Source: a bacterium
Lineage (GTDB): Bacteria; Patescibacteriota; Patescibacteriia; Patescibacteriales; JAKAJF01
Reading direction: 5' to 3'
DNA: 40,877 bases
NCBI GenBank assembly: GCA_021788015.1
Contig: JAJYLD010000009.1
Location: forward strand, 1-40,877
Shown here: positions 1 through 9,111 of the stretch, one piece after another
How positions within the stretch are numbered: the first letter of the stretch is position 1
How the letters are laid out: each line of letters begins with the position of its first letter
The notes under the pieces: generated by a model
The model's input: the letters and a program-made list of their open reading frames with translations, nothing else
Database searches by the model: none
What the model was told of the DNA's origin: nothing
Made by a program: the position numbers and the translations under genes

Positions 1-72
1 CGAATAATCAGAAAATACATCGAACAACAGGGACAAGAGGACAGCGGGCAAATTATTTCTTTAGATAAATAA
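1..72 (+). CDS. C-terminal fragment of a CDS cut by the window edge (RIIRKYIEQQGQEDSGQIISLDK*); possibly IS200/IS605-type TnpA
   Basis: Open frame from base 1 to TAA at 70-72; RKYIEQQG-like tail resembles Y1 transposase C-termini; followed by an IS605-like right-end hairpin. Confidence 0.4.
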   Translation, partial: RIIRKYIEQQGQEDSGQIISLDK

Positions 73-84
73 TTTGGCTCTTCT

Positions 85-119
85 TAGAAGCCACGGTGCG
101 TAAGCCCGTGGAGATTCAC
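85..119 (+). mobile_element. Probable right end of an IS200/IS605-family element (subterminal hairpin)
   Basis: GAAGCCACGGtGCGTAAGCCCGTGGAGATTCAC: stem CCACGG/CCGTGG with a bulged T and inner GC/GC around a GTAA loop, directly after a truncated transposase-like tail. Confidence 0.5.
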
Positions 120-214
120 TTTTTAAATTTTAGAAATTAGAAATTTTGATATTATCTAAAAATTATAAAATTGAAAATCAAAAATTCTATCTGTTTTTAG
201 GGCTAAAATATAAT

Positions 215-877
215 ATGAGAATATTTTGTGTCATTCCCGCTTATAACGAAAAGAACTCGATTGTCGAGGTGATAAATAAAGTAAGGCCATGTGTTGGCGA
301 GGTTATTATTGTCGATGACTGTTCTTCGGATTCGACTTGTGAACTTGCCAAAAAACAGGGCGTTACAGTTTTGCGCCATATAATTAACCGGGGACAAGGA
401 GCGGCTTTGCAGACAGGCACCGAATACGCCTTGAGAAACGGCGCGGATATTATCGTGCATTTCGACGCCGACGGTCAATTTTTGGCCGAGGAAATAAAAG
501 AGGTGACCGAACCGATCGAACGGGGCGAAACCGATGCCGTTTTCGGATCGCGTTTTTTGGAAAAAAAATCCCGCATCCCGTTTTTTAAAAAAACCGTTAT
601 CTTGCCTTTGGCGCGTTTCGTAAACAATTTGCTTCTCGGCGTAAAACTAACCGATCCGCAAAGCGGATTCCGCGCTCTTTCACGAAAAGCGGCGGGTAAA
701 ATCGTAATCGAACAGGACAGGATGGCGCATTGCAGCGAAATTTTATTTAAAGCTTTTTCAAATAATTTAAAAATCAAGGAAGTGCCTATAACCGTCGTTT
801 ATCATGACTTCGGCCAAAAATTTTCCGGCGGAGTAAAAATCATAAAAGAATTGTTTATCGGCGCTTTACTTAACTAG
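215..877 (+). CDS. Glycosyltransferase family 2
   Basis: MRIFCVIPAYNEKNSI...VIIVDDCSSDST...DADGQF; ATG at 215 preferred over the upstream ORF start. Confidence 0.9.
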   Translation: MRIFCVIPAYNEKNSIVEVINKVRPCVGEVIIVDDCSSDSTCELAKKQGVTVLRHIINRGQGAALQTGTEYALRNGADIIVHFDADGQFLAEEIKEVTEPIERGETDAVFGSRFLEKKSRIPFFKKTVILPLARFVNNLLLGVKLTDPQSGFRALSRKAAGKIVIEQDRMAHCSEILFKAFSNNLKIKEVPITVVYHDFGQKFSGGVKIIKELFIGALLN

Positions 878-1068
878 AACCCATCTCAAAAATAATCTCT
901 GGCTCTTTTTCAGTCTTTTTCGGCTGCCCGTCTCGCCTTCAACTTGCCGAGGCGGACAAAATCCAAAAATCTCGTCGAAATAACTTAAATTATTACTCCT
1001 CAATTTTTGTATTTTTCCCTCGAAAAATCTTTGAAAAAGACTAAAAGCTATTTTCGAGACAGGTTCTA
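875..1068. repeat. Long imperfect palindrome
   Basis: TAGAACCcatCTCaAAAATA ... TATTTTcGAGacaGGTTCTA; inner AGTCTTTTTC/GAAAAAGACT. Confidence 0.75.
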
Positions 1069-1073
1069 ATGAT

Positions 1074-1394
1074 ATGTTCCAGCAATTAATAGCAATCGTC
1101 GTTATCTTATTTTTTCTCTCCCGTCTTTTCATCCAAAGGAGACGGAAGGAGATTGGAGCCAATGAATTTGTTTTTTGGCTTGTTTTTTGGCTTCTGGCCG
1201 CCGTTTTTATATCGGCCTTGAAATGGATTGACAAGCTCGTGGCCGAACTCGGCTTCTCCGGGTCGGGAATCGAAGTCATGCTTTATATCGCGGTCGCCGT
1301 TTTATTTTATTTCATTTTTAAATTAAGACTGAGACTTGAAAAAATGGAAAGAGATATGACTAAAATCGTGAGAGAATTATCAATTAAGAAATAA
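1074..1394 (+). CDS. DUF2304-like small membrane protein
   Basis: 106 aa, two TM segments, C-terminal KLRLRLEKMERDMTKIVRELSIKK helix; follows a GT2 gene. Confidence 0.65.
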   Translation: MFQQLIAIVVILFFLSRLFIQRRRKEIGANEFVFWLVFWLLAAVFISALKWIDKLVAELGFSGSGIEVMLYIAVAVLFYFIFKLRLRLEKMERDMTKIVRELSIKK

Positions 1395-1402
1395 TAAAAT
1401 AT

Positions 1403-1813
1403 ATGAGCGTAAAAGATGTCGTTTTGGATTTTATCAACTTGGGATTCGCCCTGGTCTTGATAATATTTTGCATTTTGTTTTTTATAAGCGGGAATAATTT
1501 CGGAGCTTTTACCGCGATAATGGAATCGCTCGTTCCCGTTTCTTTTTTTGGCATTCTGCTTTTGGTCAAATTGAAATTCAATCGGGTGCAGCTCAAAAAA
1601 AGAAAAGAAGAAGAGAACACGGACATAACTTTGAAATTGAGTTTTACGGATAAACTCAAGTCCGATTTGTTTTTGTATTCTTTGCCCATATTGGTTTTGA
1701 TCGTTCCGTTCGTCATCGATCAAAATGTAAACTTCGCGAATGTCTTGCAAGCTTTGCTTGTGTTTATTGTCGCTTATCTTTGGCAAAGGATGATTTTTAA
1801 AAAAGAATATTAG
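1403..1813 (+). CDS. Hypothetical multi-TM membrane protein
   Basis: 136 aa, hydrophobic segments, tightly packed in the glycosyltransferase cluster. Confidence 0.6.
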   Translation: MSVKDVVLDFINLGFALVLIIFCILFFISGNNFGAFTAIMESLVPVSFFGILLLVKLKFNRVQLKKRKEEENTDITLKLSFTDKLKSDLFLYSLPILVLIVPFVIDQNVNFANVLQALLVFIVAYLWQRMIFKKEY

Positions 1814-1818
1814 TATGT

Positions 1819-2934
1819 ATGAAAGTAGCGCAAATAATCTGCACCTTTCCGCCCTATAAAGGCGGCATGGGCAATTCAGTTTACAACTTCGCAAAATTTT
1901 TATCGGAACTGGGCGAGGATATAACTGTTTTCACCCCCAAGTATTCAAGAAAGGAAAAAAATAAAAATGAAAATTTTAAAATAATCAGGCTGAAACCTGT
2001 TTTTAAATTTGGAAACGCCGCGTTTGTTCCGGAAATTTTTTCGCAACTGAATGACTTCGACATTGTGACTTTGCATTATCCTTTTTACGGCGGAGCCGAA
2101 GCCGTTCTTTTAAAAAAATTTTTAAAAGGCAAAAAAATGAAATTGGTTGTTTTTTATCATATGGACACGACGGCGAAAAGACTCAAGGGTTTTCTTTTTG
2201 AATTGAACCAAATTTTTATTACGCCGATTTTAATAAAAATGGCTGATATGGTTTTATGTTCGAGTTTTGATTACGTAGAAAGTTCGAATATTGCCAAGCT
2301 GTATAAAAAACATAAAAATAAATTTCGGGAAATTCCTTTCGGGGTGGACTTAAATAGATTTTTCCCCGCTCCCCATGAAAATAAAATAAAAAACATTTTG
2401 TTTGTCGGCGGGTTGGATAGCGCCCATTATTTCAAAGGATTGGATGTTTTATTAAAAGCTTTAAAAGAAATGTCATTCGCGAATTGGCGGCTTACGATTG
2501 CAGGGGATGGCGATTTGAGAAAAAATTACGAAGACATGGTTAAGGAGTTTGGCCTTGATGATAAAGTTGAATTTATCGGCAGCGTTTCTAACGAAGATTT
2601 GCCTAAAACTTATCGGGAAGCGGACTTGTTTGTTTTACCATCGATAAACAAAGGTGAAGCCTTCGGATTGGTTTTGCTCGAAGCCATGGCTTCGGGAATT
2701 CCCGTAATCGCATCGAATTTGCCCGGAGTGCGCAGTGTTTTTAAGGAGAATGAACAGGGACTTTTAATTGAATCTGGAAACGAAAATGATCTTAGAAAAA
2801 AATTGGAAATGATTTTAAATGATGAATCAAAGATGCGGGAAATGGGAAGGGTGGGGAGAAAATTGGTTGAAGAAAAATATGATTGGAGAAAGATTGCCAG
2901 GAAATTGGATGATTTATATCGGCAAATAAAGTAA
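1819..2934 (+). CDS. Glycosyltransferase family 4 (GT-B)
   Basis: N-terminal FPPYKGGMGNSVYNFAKFL and C-terminal EAFGLVLLEAMASGIPVIASNLPGV motif. Confidence 0.92.
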   Translation: MKVAQIICTFPPYKGGMGNSVYNFAKFLSELGEDITVFTPKYSRKEKNKNENFKIIRLKPVFKFGNAAFVPEIFSQLNDFDIVTLHYPFYGGAEAVLLKKFLKGKKMKLVVFYHMDTTAKRLKGFLFELNQIFITPILIKMADMVLCSSFDYVESSNIAKLYKKHKNKFREIPFGVDLNRFFPAPHENKIKNILFVGGLDSAHYFKGLDVLLKALKEMSFANWRLTIAGDGDLRKNYEDMVKEFGLDDKVEFIGSVSNEDLPKTYREADLFVLPSINKGEAFGLVLLEAMASGIPVIASNLPGVRSVFKENEQGLLIESGNENDLRKKLEMILNDESKMREMGRVGRKLVEEKYDWRKIARKLDDLYRQIK

Positions 2935-3110
2935 ACCTTCTATGAATTACAAATTTAATAATATAACTCAAAACTCAAATGTCAAAATTTAAAACTACAA
3001 CTTAAAACTCAAAACTTTTTAGTTTTAAGATTTAGTTTTGAGATTTGCGTTTTGCGTTTTGAGATTTATTAGATTAATTATGGAGATTAAGGTGAAAATA
3101 CATTTTTGTA
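2932..3110. repeat. AT-rich palindrome, copy A (upstream of the double GT)
   Basis: AATATAACTCAAAACTCAAATGTCAAAAtTTAAAACtACAACTTAAAACTCAAAActTTTTAGTTTTAAG shared with 5316-5480. Confidence 0.85.
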
Positions 3111-3122
3111 AGACATTAAACC

Positions 3123-5318
3123 ATGAAAAATAAACCTTTAAAGATCGGAGTTGTTCATGATCATCTCGGGTCGCGAGGCGGAGGAGAGCGGACAGTTTTG
3201 CTTTTAGCCTTGAAATTGGGCGCCGATTTTATTACCGCTTATCTTGATAAAAATACTTTTCCGGAATACCAGAATCGGCTCGGCAAGAAATTAAAACCTC
3301 TCTCGGAAAAAATAATCACCACGCGAGTAGTCAGATTTTTTTGGCTTAGATTTTTGTTTTGGGAAAACCGCGAACTTTTTGAAAGTTATGACATTTTAAT
3401 CGCTTCTGGCCAGACGGCGACGGAAGTTGTTGCGCGCCATGCCAAACCAAAAACATTAAAAATAGTTTATACGCATACGACTCCGAGGCGCGTTTTTGAT
3501 CAGTATGAATTCAGCAAAAACAGGTATCCATGGTTTCTGCGCGGTCTTTACGCCGTTTTCGCACGTTATTGGAAATGGTTGTATCTGCGCGCGATCAGAA
3601 AATACGATGTCAATCTCGCCAATTCCGAATCGGTTCGCAAAAGAATAAAAGATCATACGGGGGGCGACGCCAATGGAGTCGTGCGCCCTCCGATTTTGAC
3701 GGAAAAATTCAAATGGGTGGAACAAGGAGATTATTTTTTGTCTTGGGGCAGGCTTGACGAACTAAAAAGAGTGGAGCTGGTTGTTCAAGCGTTTCAAAAA
3801 ATGCCGGAACAAAAACTGATAGTAGCGTCCGGCGGGCCGAGAGAAAATCCAATTCGCGAATTGGCGGAAGGCTATTCCAATATTGAATTTTTAGGCTGGG
3901 TTTCGGAAGAAAAATTATATGAGCTCGTCGGAAAGTGCCGAGCGGCGATTTATATACCTATCGAAGAAGACGCGGGCATGACCAATATCGAAGCGAATGC
4001 GGCCGGTAAGCCGGTTATCGGAGTCAACGAAGGCGGTTTGCGCGAGACCATTGTCGACGGGGAAACGGGAATTCTAATCAAAGCGAATCCCGGAGAAGAA
4101 GACCTTATCGAGGCGGTGCGAAAAATGACGCCTGAATGGTGCCTTGGAAGAAAAGAGACGTGCATCACGCATTCTCAAAAATACAGCATGGAAGTGTTCA
4201 CGGAAAGAATGCGCCATTTCATAAGAGAGAACGATCCCCGAATTCCGTTGCTCGGAATCGACGCCTCAAGATGGGAAGACCCGCGCCGACCGGGAGAGGG
4301 AAGGCGAACGGGAGTCGAAGTGTACGCGAAAGAACTTATTGAAAATTTGATTCCGCTCGCGCGAAAAAGGGGAATACGCGTAAGAATTTATACGCCGAGA
4401 ACGATTGAAGAATTGCCCCTGGAAATTCAAAAAGTGATTCCCGGGAAAAAGCAATGGACAAGAAAATATCTTGCGCGCGAATTAAAATATTCTCCGCCCG
4501 ATTATTTTTTTACGCCCTCTTATTATATCCCGAGAATCGCGCCGAAAAACAGTTTTGCGACTATTCATGACGTAATTTTTAAAACCAATCCGGAAAAATA
4601 TTCATTTTTTGAAAGATTGAGGCAGGATTACGTAACCGGGTTGAATTTAAAAAGAGCGAAAAAAATTTTTACGGTTTCGCAATTTTCAAAAAATGAAATC
4701 GCGCGGATTTATGAATTCAACCCCGAAAAAATAGTCGTCGCGTCCATAGGGCACGACCCATGGCCCGGTATTGACCGAGATTTGGTGCGAGAAAAAAATA
4801 TTTTTTACATTGGCAGAGTCGAAAAGAAAAAATCGGTTGATGTTTTAGTTAAAGCATTTTCCATTTTCCATAAAACCAATCCCGAATGGCGATTGATTTT
4901 AGCCGGAAAGCCGGGATACGGTTTTGAAGGAATAAAAAAAATGATTGCGCATGAAAATTTGGAAACGAGTGTTAGACTTCCGGGCATGATATCGGATGAA
5001 GAGAAGAAAAAAATTTTTTCAAAATCAAAAATCTTTGTCCATCCCGGTTCGAATGAAGGCTCATGCATTCCTCTTTTTGAGGCTTGGGACGCTCGCACTC
5101 CGGCCATTGTTTCCGATGCCCCGATGCTCAAGGAAATCGGCGCAAACGGCGCTTTATACTTTAAGGCCGGTAACGCGAATGATCTCGCTTTAAAAATTTC
5201 GGAATTGGCGGAAAGCGAATCGTTGAGAAATGAATTGGTTGCAAACGGCATGGATAATTTAAAAAAATTGGATTGGAAGGAAACGGCTGAAATAATCCTT
5301 GAGAACATTCTGTATTAA
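3123..5318 (+). CDS. Double glycosyltransferase: two fused GT4/GT-B modules
   Basis: 731 aa; first module VHDHLGSRGGGERTV...EEDAGMTNIEANAAGKPVIG, second module LGIDASRWE...GVEVYAKEL...HPGSNEGSCIPLFEAWDARTPAIVSD. Confidence 0.9.
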   Translation: MKNKPLKIGVVHDHLGSRGGGERTVLLLALKLGADFITAYLDKNTFPEYQNRLGKKLKPLSEKIITTRVVRFFWLRFLFWENRELFESYDILIASGQTATEVVARHAKPKTLKIVYTHTTPRRVFDQYEFSKNRYPWFLRGLYAVFARYWKWLYLRAIRKYDVNLANSESVRKRIKDHTGGDANGVVRPPILTEKFKWVEQGDYFLSWGRLDELKRVELVVQAFQKMPEQKLIVASGGPRENPIRELAEGYSNIEFLGWVSEEKLYELVGKCRAAIYIPIEEDAGMTNIEANAAGKPVIGVNEGGLRETIVDGETGILIKANPGEEDLIEAVRKMTPEWCLGRKETCITHSQKYSMEVFTERMRHFIRENDPRIPLLGIDASRWEDPRRPGEGRRTGVEVYAKELIENLIPLARKRGIRVRIYTPRTIEELPLEIQKVIPGKKQWTRKYLARELKYSPPDYFFTPSYYIPRIAPKNSFATIHDVIFKTNPEKYSFFERLRQDYVTGLNLKRAKKIFTVSQFSKNEIARIYEFNPEKIVVASIGHDPWPGIDRDLVREKNIFYIGRVEKKKSVDVLVKAFSIFHKTNPEWRLILAGKPGYGFEGIKKMIAHENLETSVRLPGMISDEEKKKIFSKSKIFVHPGSNEGSCIPLFEAWDARTPAIVSDAPMLKEIGANGALYFKAGNANDLALKISELAESESLRNELVANGMDNLKKLDWKETAEIILENILY

Positions 5319-5490
5319 CTTCTACGAATTACAAATAAAATCACAAAAATACATAATATAACTCAAAACTCAAATGTCAAAACTTAAAACCACAACTTAA
5401 AACTCAAAATTTTTTAGTTTTAAGCTTTAGTTTTGAGGTTTGTGTTTTGAGATTTGAGATTTATTATTTGTGTATTTGTTATAATCCGTA
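5316..5490. repeat. AT-rich palindrome, copy B (downstream of the double GT)
   Basis: Near-identical direct copy of 2932-3110 core. Confidence 0.85.
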
Positions 5491-5491
5491 G

Positions 5492-6619
5492 ATGTCTATG
5501 AGAATTCTTCTAATTAACAATTTATACAAGCCTTATGCTCGCGGGGGAGCCGAAAGAATTACGGAATTAAGCGCGGAAGCTTTAAAAAAGAAAGGACATG
5601 AAATCGCGCTTTTGACCACCTTGCCTTATTTTAAAAAGGAAAAGAATCCCGATTTTAAGACTTATTATATCAAATCTTTTTATCGCGATTTGGGGGAAAT
5701 CCCGACTTTTCTTCGTTTGTTCTGGCATGTTTTTGATATATTCGATTTAAGAAGCTATTTTTATGTCAGAAAAATTTTAAAGAAAGAAAAAATAGATTTG
5801 GCGATTACCCACAATTTGAAAGGAATCGGCTTTCTGGTCCCGCGCGCGATTCAAGCTCAAAAAATAAAGCATGTTCATACTCTGCATGATATCCAGCTTA
5901 TTTATCCTTCCGGCTTGATGTTTTACAATGAAGAGAAAAAAATTGACGGATTCTTTGCGAAAATTTATGCTTTTTTTTCTCGCGTTTTTTTTAATTCACC
6001 CGAAGCGATCATTGCCCCGTCACAATGGCTTTTGGATTTGCATGCGAATAAAGGTTTTTTCAAGCATTCAAAAAAAATTGTTTTACTAAATCCGATAAAA
6101 ATAGAGCATAATATCAGAAACAAAAATTACGATGTTTTCCGTTTTCTTTTTGTCGGGCAAATCGAAGATCATAAAGGCTACGCGATTTTGATCAAGGCTT
6201 TTCAAAAAATAAAAAGTCCGAACAGCGAATTGGTTGTTATAGGAGACGGATCGAAAATGGAAAATTTAAAAAAGATGGCAAACGGGAATGATAAGATAAA
6301 AATTTTAGGAAGAAAAAACAAAGAGGAGGTTTTAAATTTGATGTTGAATTCCGATTGTTTGATCGTTCCTTCCCTTTGTTACGAAAATTCTCCAACCGTA
6401 ATTTATGAAGCTCTGGCCAACGGTTTGCCGGTTTTAGGTTCGAATATCGGAGGGATACCGGAGTTGATTCGCGATAAAAATTTTTTATTCGCGCCCTCTG
6501 AAGATGAGCTCACTCGAAAAATGGAATGGGCAATTGAAAATAAGGATAATTTAAAAATTGAACCGCCAAAATTTGTTTCGGCAAGTGAGTACGTAGATTG
6601 GATTTCGAAAATTTTATAA
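5492..6619 (+). CDS. Glycosyltransferase family 4
   Basis: NNLYKPYARGGAERITELSAEAL ... SPTVIYEALANGLPVLGSNIGGIPELI. Confidence 0.92.
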   Translation: MSMRILLINNLYKPYARGGAERITELSAEALKKKGHEIALLTTLPYFKKEKNPDFKTYYIKSFYRDLGEIPTFLRLFWHVFDIFDLRSYFYVRKILKKEKIDLAITHNLKGIGFLVPRAIQAQKIKHVHTLHDIQLIYPSGLMFYNEEKKIDGFFAKIYAFFSRVFFNSPEAIIAPSQWLLDLHANKGFFKHSKKIVLLNPIKIEHNIRNKNYDVFRFLFVGQIEDHKGYAILIKAFQKIKSPNSELVVIGDGSKMENLKKMANGNDKIKILGRKNKEEVLNLMLNSDCLIVPSLCYENSPTVIYEALANGLPVLGSNIGGIPELIRDKNFLFAPSEDELTRKMEWAIENKDNLKIEPPKFVSASEYVDWISKIL

Positions 6620-6677
6620 AATTTCCCTCTTTAAGAAGGGGTTAATGAAGCGCTCCGCTCGGACCACTCCGTGGAGG

Positions 6678-6830
6678 GTCGCTTTTTTAGAAAAAGCGAC
6701 GCAAAAAGCGCTCGCTTGAGAAAATTAAGGGAATTTTTTGCTTTCGCTCGGGACGATTTCAAACTCGCCCCGCTCAAACAGTGAAATCGTCTTTTCCTCG
6801 CTTTCAGCAAAAAATTCCACTAAATTTTCT
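6678..6830. repeat. Composite two-hairpin element, copy 1
   Basis: GTCGCTTTTTTAGAAAAAGCGAC hairpin plus a 112-bp palindrome with core TTTCAAACTCGCCCCGCTCAAACAGTGAAA. Confidence 0.85.
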
Positions 6831-6899
6831 ATGCTCGCATTTTGTTCTTTTATAATTTGTTGTGCGTTACGCGTTATGAGTTAAGTGTTACGCGATAAT

Positions 6900-8777
6900 T
6901 TATCTTTTATATTCAAAAACATAGACATCCCCGTTTCCGATCGACCACCATTTGTCCGACGATAATTTCGCTTCATCCCTGATTTTTACAAAATCGGTCC
7001 AATATTTATTTAAAACAAAAAAACCTTCGTTAACGCCCGCTAGATTCATGGCTTGAAGCATTGTCGCGCGACTCGGATTTTTATAGACCATGTCCAAATA
7101 GTATTGGTACAAAGGCCCGCTTGTCGGAACGGGATAATAGAAAATGTTATTTTTATAATATTTGCTAAATCCGAATTCATTCAAGGCGGCCGCGCTTACC
7201 TGTTGATCGGCGAGAGCGATATAATTTTTGCCGCCTTTATATTCGATAAGGCGAACCGCGTTTATGTCGTCCGCTCCCGTGGACAATCCTTTGGAATTAA
7301 AATAATTGTCATAGCGAGGATAGGATAAATACAAAGACGCCGTTACGAGCAAAATGAGAAAAATCGCGAAAGGAATTTGAATTTTCTTTTCCGAATTTAA
7401 AATCCGTTTGGTTAATTCATAAAAGACTATGGCGACAAAAGGAAGAAGAAAAAGGGCGGCCGATTTCAGGATTCTGTCCGAGTAATTGTCCCTTTCGTAA
7501 CTGATTAAATAATTGAAATTAAGAAAAGTGGAAAGAATATAAGAAACAAAAAGAGCGACCGCGATTCCCAGATTAAGAAATAAAATTTTGAATTTCTCCC
7601 TGTTTTTCAAAGCTATAAAAATTCCCGCCAGAGCCGAGACGAAGAAAATGATTCCGAAATTAAAGCCGAGAAGATAGATAAAATTGTAAATGAAATTTTC
7701 CGAACCGGGGATAACGATTCGGGGGAAATGAAAAGAAAAATTAAGATTAAAACTGTCATTTTCGACGAATAAAAAAGCCAAAGGCAAGGCAAAAACGGAA
7801 ATTATGAAAATAATCGAATAAAACAATTTTTTTCTTTTGATCCGACCATGAAAAACGGCCAAAGATATCCCGTAAAGGAATGCCGGAATGCCGGCGATCG
7901 GCTGAGTGATCAGGGCGGCCAGGGCCAGAAAATTAATGAGAAGAAGATTGAAAGAGTCCAGTTTATCAAGACTGATTAAAATGATCAAAAGCAAAATGAG
8001 AAAAGCCAGGTTTTGTGGGGTGCTCAAAATCAAAAACGAGTAGGGGATAATAAGAAGTAAAAGAGAGACGATAAAAATAAGATTTTTTTCTTTATACCGT
8101 CCCCGGAAAGCCCGCCAAGAAAAAAACGGAAGAAAAAGCGCCGATAAAAGCGGGACGGAAAATTTATTTAAAAATGAAATCGGCAAGCGCAAAAATTTAT
8201 GGATGATTGTAATCGGTCCGTAGAATCCCAAATAGTAAAACTGCTTCGGGTTAACGCTTCCGATCTTATCGATTAATTTCAAAGTCGCTTCGTGAACAAA
8301 GGGATCGAAGCCGTATCCGATTTTATAAACAATCAGGGCGACGGAAAAAGAAAGAAAGTAATGAACCGAAAGCAAAAGAATGGCGGACAGGCCGTTTTTG
8401 ACTTTTGTCAAAAAAACAAAAAGAAACAGAGTCGCCGATCCGTAAACGAAAAAGAAATAAGCCGGAACAACTTGCCAGGGCGAAACAATCGCTCTTACCG
8501 TTTCATGTCTCAACAGAATGCAAAACGATAAAGCGGCAAAAATCAGATAAAGAAGAAAAAAAGGATTTTTCCAATCGAATTTTTCCATTTTTTCGCTCGC
8601 GATATTTTTTCTTTGAAACAATCGGAAAGCGTAAAAAACGAAAATAAAAGAAAATGCCAGACTTATTAAAACCCCGAGAGTATTTAAAGCATAAACACGA
8701 TAAACAACACCCCCGAAAAAAGAGAGAGATGTTAGGATCAGTAAGATAAAAATTAGTATTGAATAAAGTCGTTTCAT
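6900..8777 (-). CDS. Large polytopic membrane protein, possibly GT-C-like
   Basis: 625 aa with many TM segments and a soluble C-terminal domain; glycan locus context. Confidence 0.6.
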   Translation of the reverse strand: MKRLYSILIFILLILTSLSFFGGVVYRVYALNTLGVLISLAFSFIFVFYAFRLFQRKNIASEKMEKFDWKNPFFLLYLIFAALSFCILLRHETVRAIVSPWQVVPAYFFFVYGSATLFLFVFLTKVKNGLSAILLLSVHYFLSFSVALIVYKIGYGFDPFVHEATLKLIDKIGSVNPKQFYYLGFYGPITIIHKFLRLPISFLNKFSVPLLSALFLPFFSWRAFRGRYKEKNLIFIVSLLLLIIPYSFLILSTPQNLAFLILLLIILISLDKLDSFNLLLINFLALAALITQPIAGIPAFLYGISLAVFHGRIKRKKLFYSIIFIISVFALPLAFLFVENDSFNLNFSFHFPRIVIPGSENFIYNFIYLLGFNFGIIFFVSALAGIFIALKNREKFKILFLNLGIAVALFVSYILSTFLNFNYLISYERDNYSDRILKSAALFLLPFVAIVFYELTKRILNSEKKIQIPFAIFLILLVTASLYLSYPRYDNYFNSKGLSTGADDINAVRLIEYKGGKNYIALADQQVSAAALNEFGFSKYYKNNIFYYPVPTSGPLYQYYLDMVYKNPSRATMLQAMNLAGVNEGFFVLNKYWTDFVKIRDEAKLSSDKWWSIGNGDVYVFEYKR

Positions 8778-8894
8778 CCCGTTAGAAGCAAATCGCGATC
8801 AAAAAATTTAAATTGCATATCTGCGTAAATTATAATTTTTTAAATTCATGTTTTTATCCATCCCCGTGAAAGCGATCGCGGCTTCTAACGGGAT
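8776..8894. repeat. CCCGTTAGAAGC inverted-repeat element, copy 1
   Basis: ATCCCGTTAGAAGC ... GCTTCTAACGGGAT. Confidence 0.9.
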
Positions 8895-8974
8895 TCATTT
8901 CATTATAATCATACAGGATTTAGAGCATTTTTTCCAGTTGATTTAATCGTGGTTGTTTGCTAGGATAAGATAAA

Positions 8975-9107
8975 ACAAATATCTAATTTCTAAATCCTAA
9001 ATCCTAAACAAATCCAAAGTTATAAATCCAAATGACCCAAATGTTCGAATTTTTATTTTTTGTCATTTGGATTTGTTTAAAAATTAGATATTAGGATTTA
9101 GAAATTT
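8975..9107. repeat. AT-rich palindrome (AAATCCTAA / CAAATCCAAATGAC type)
   Basis: AATTTCTAAATCCTAA / TTAGGATTTAGAAATT and CAAATCCAAA / TTTGGATTTG; related element at 40490-40625. Confidence 0.8.
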
Positions 9108-9111
9108 ATTC

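Noticed and set aside
866-1279. 137-aa minus ORF
   Set aside because: Covers an intergenic palindrome and is antisense to the DUF2304-like gene.
6678-7000. Palindromic families interpreted as integron attC sites
   Set aside because: No attC core (RYYYAAC/GTTRRRY) pairing at the ends and no integrase in the window; structure alone is not enough.
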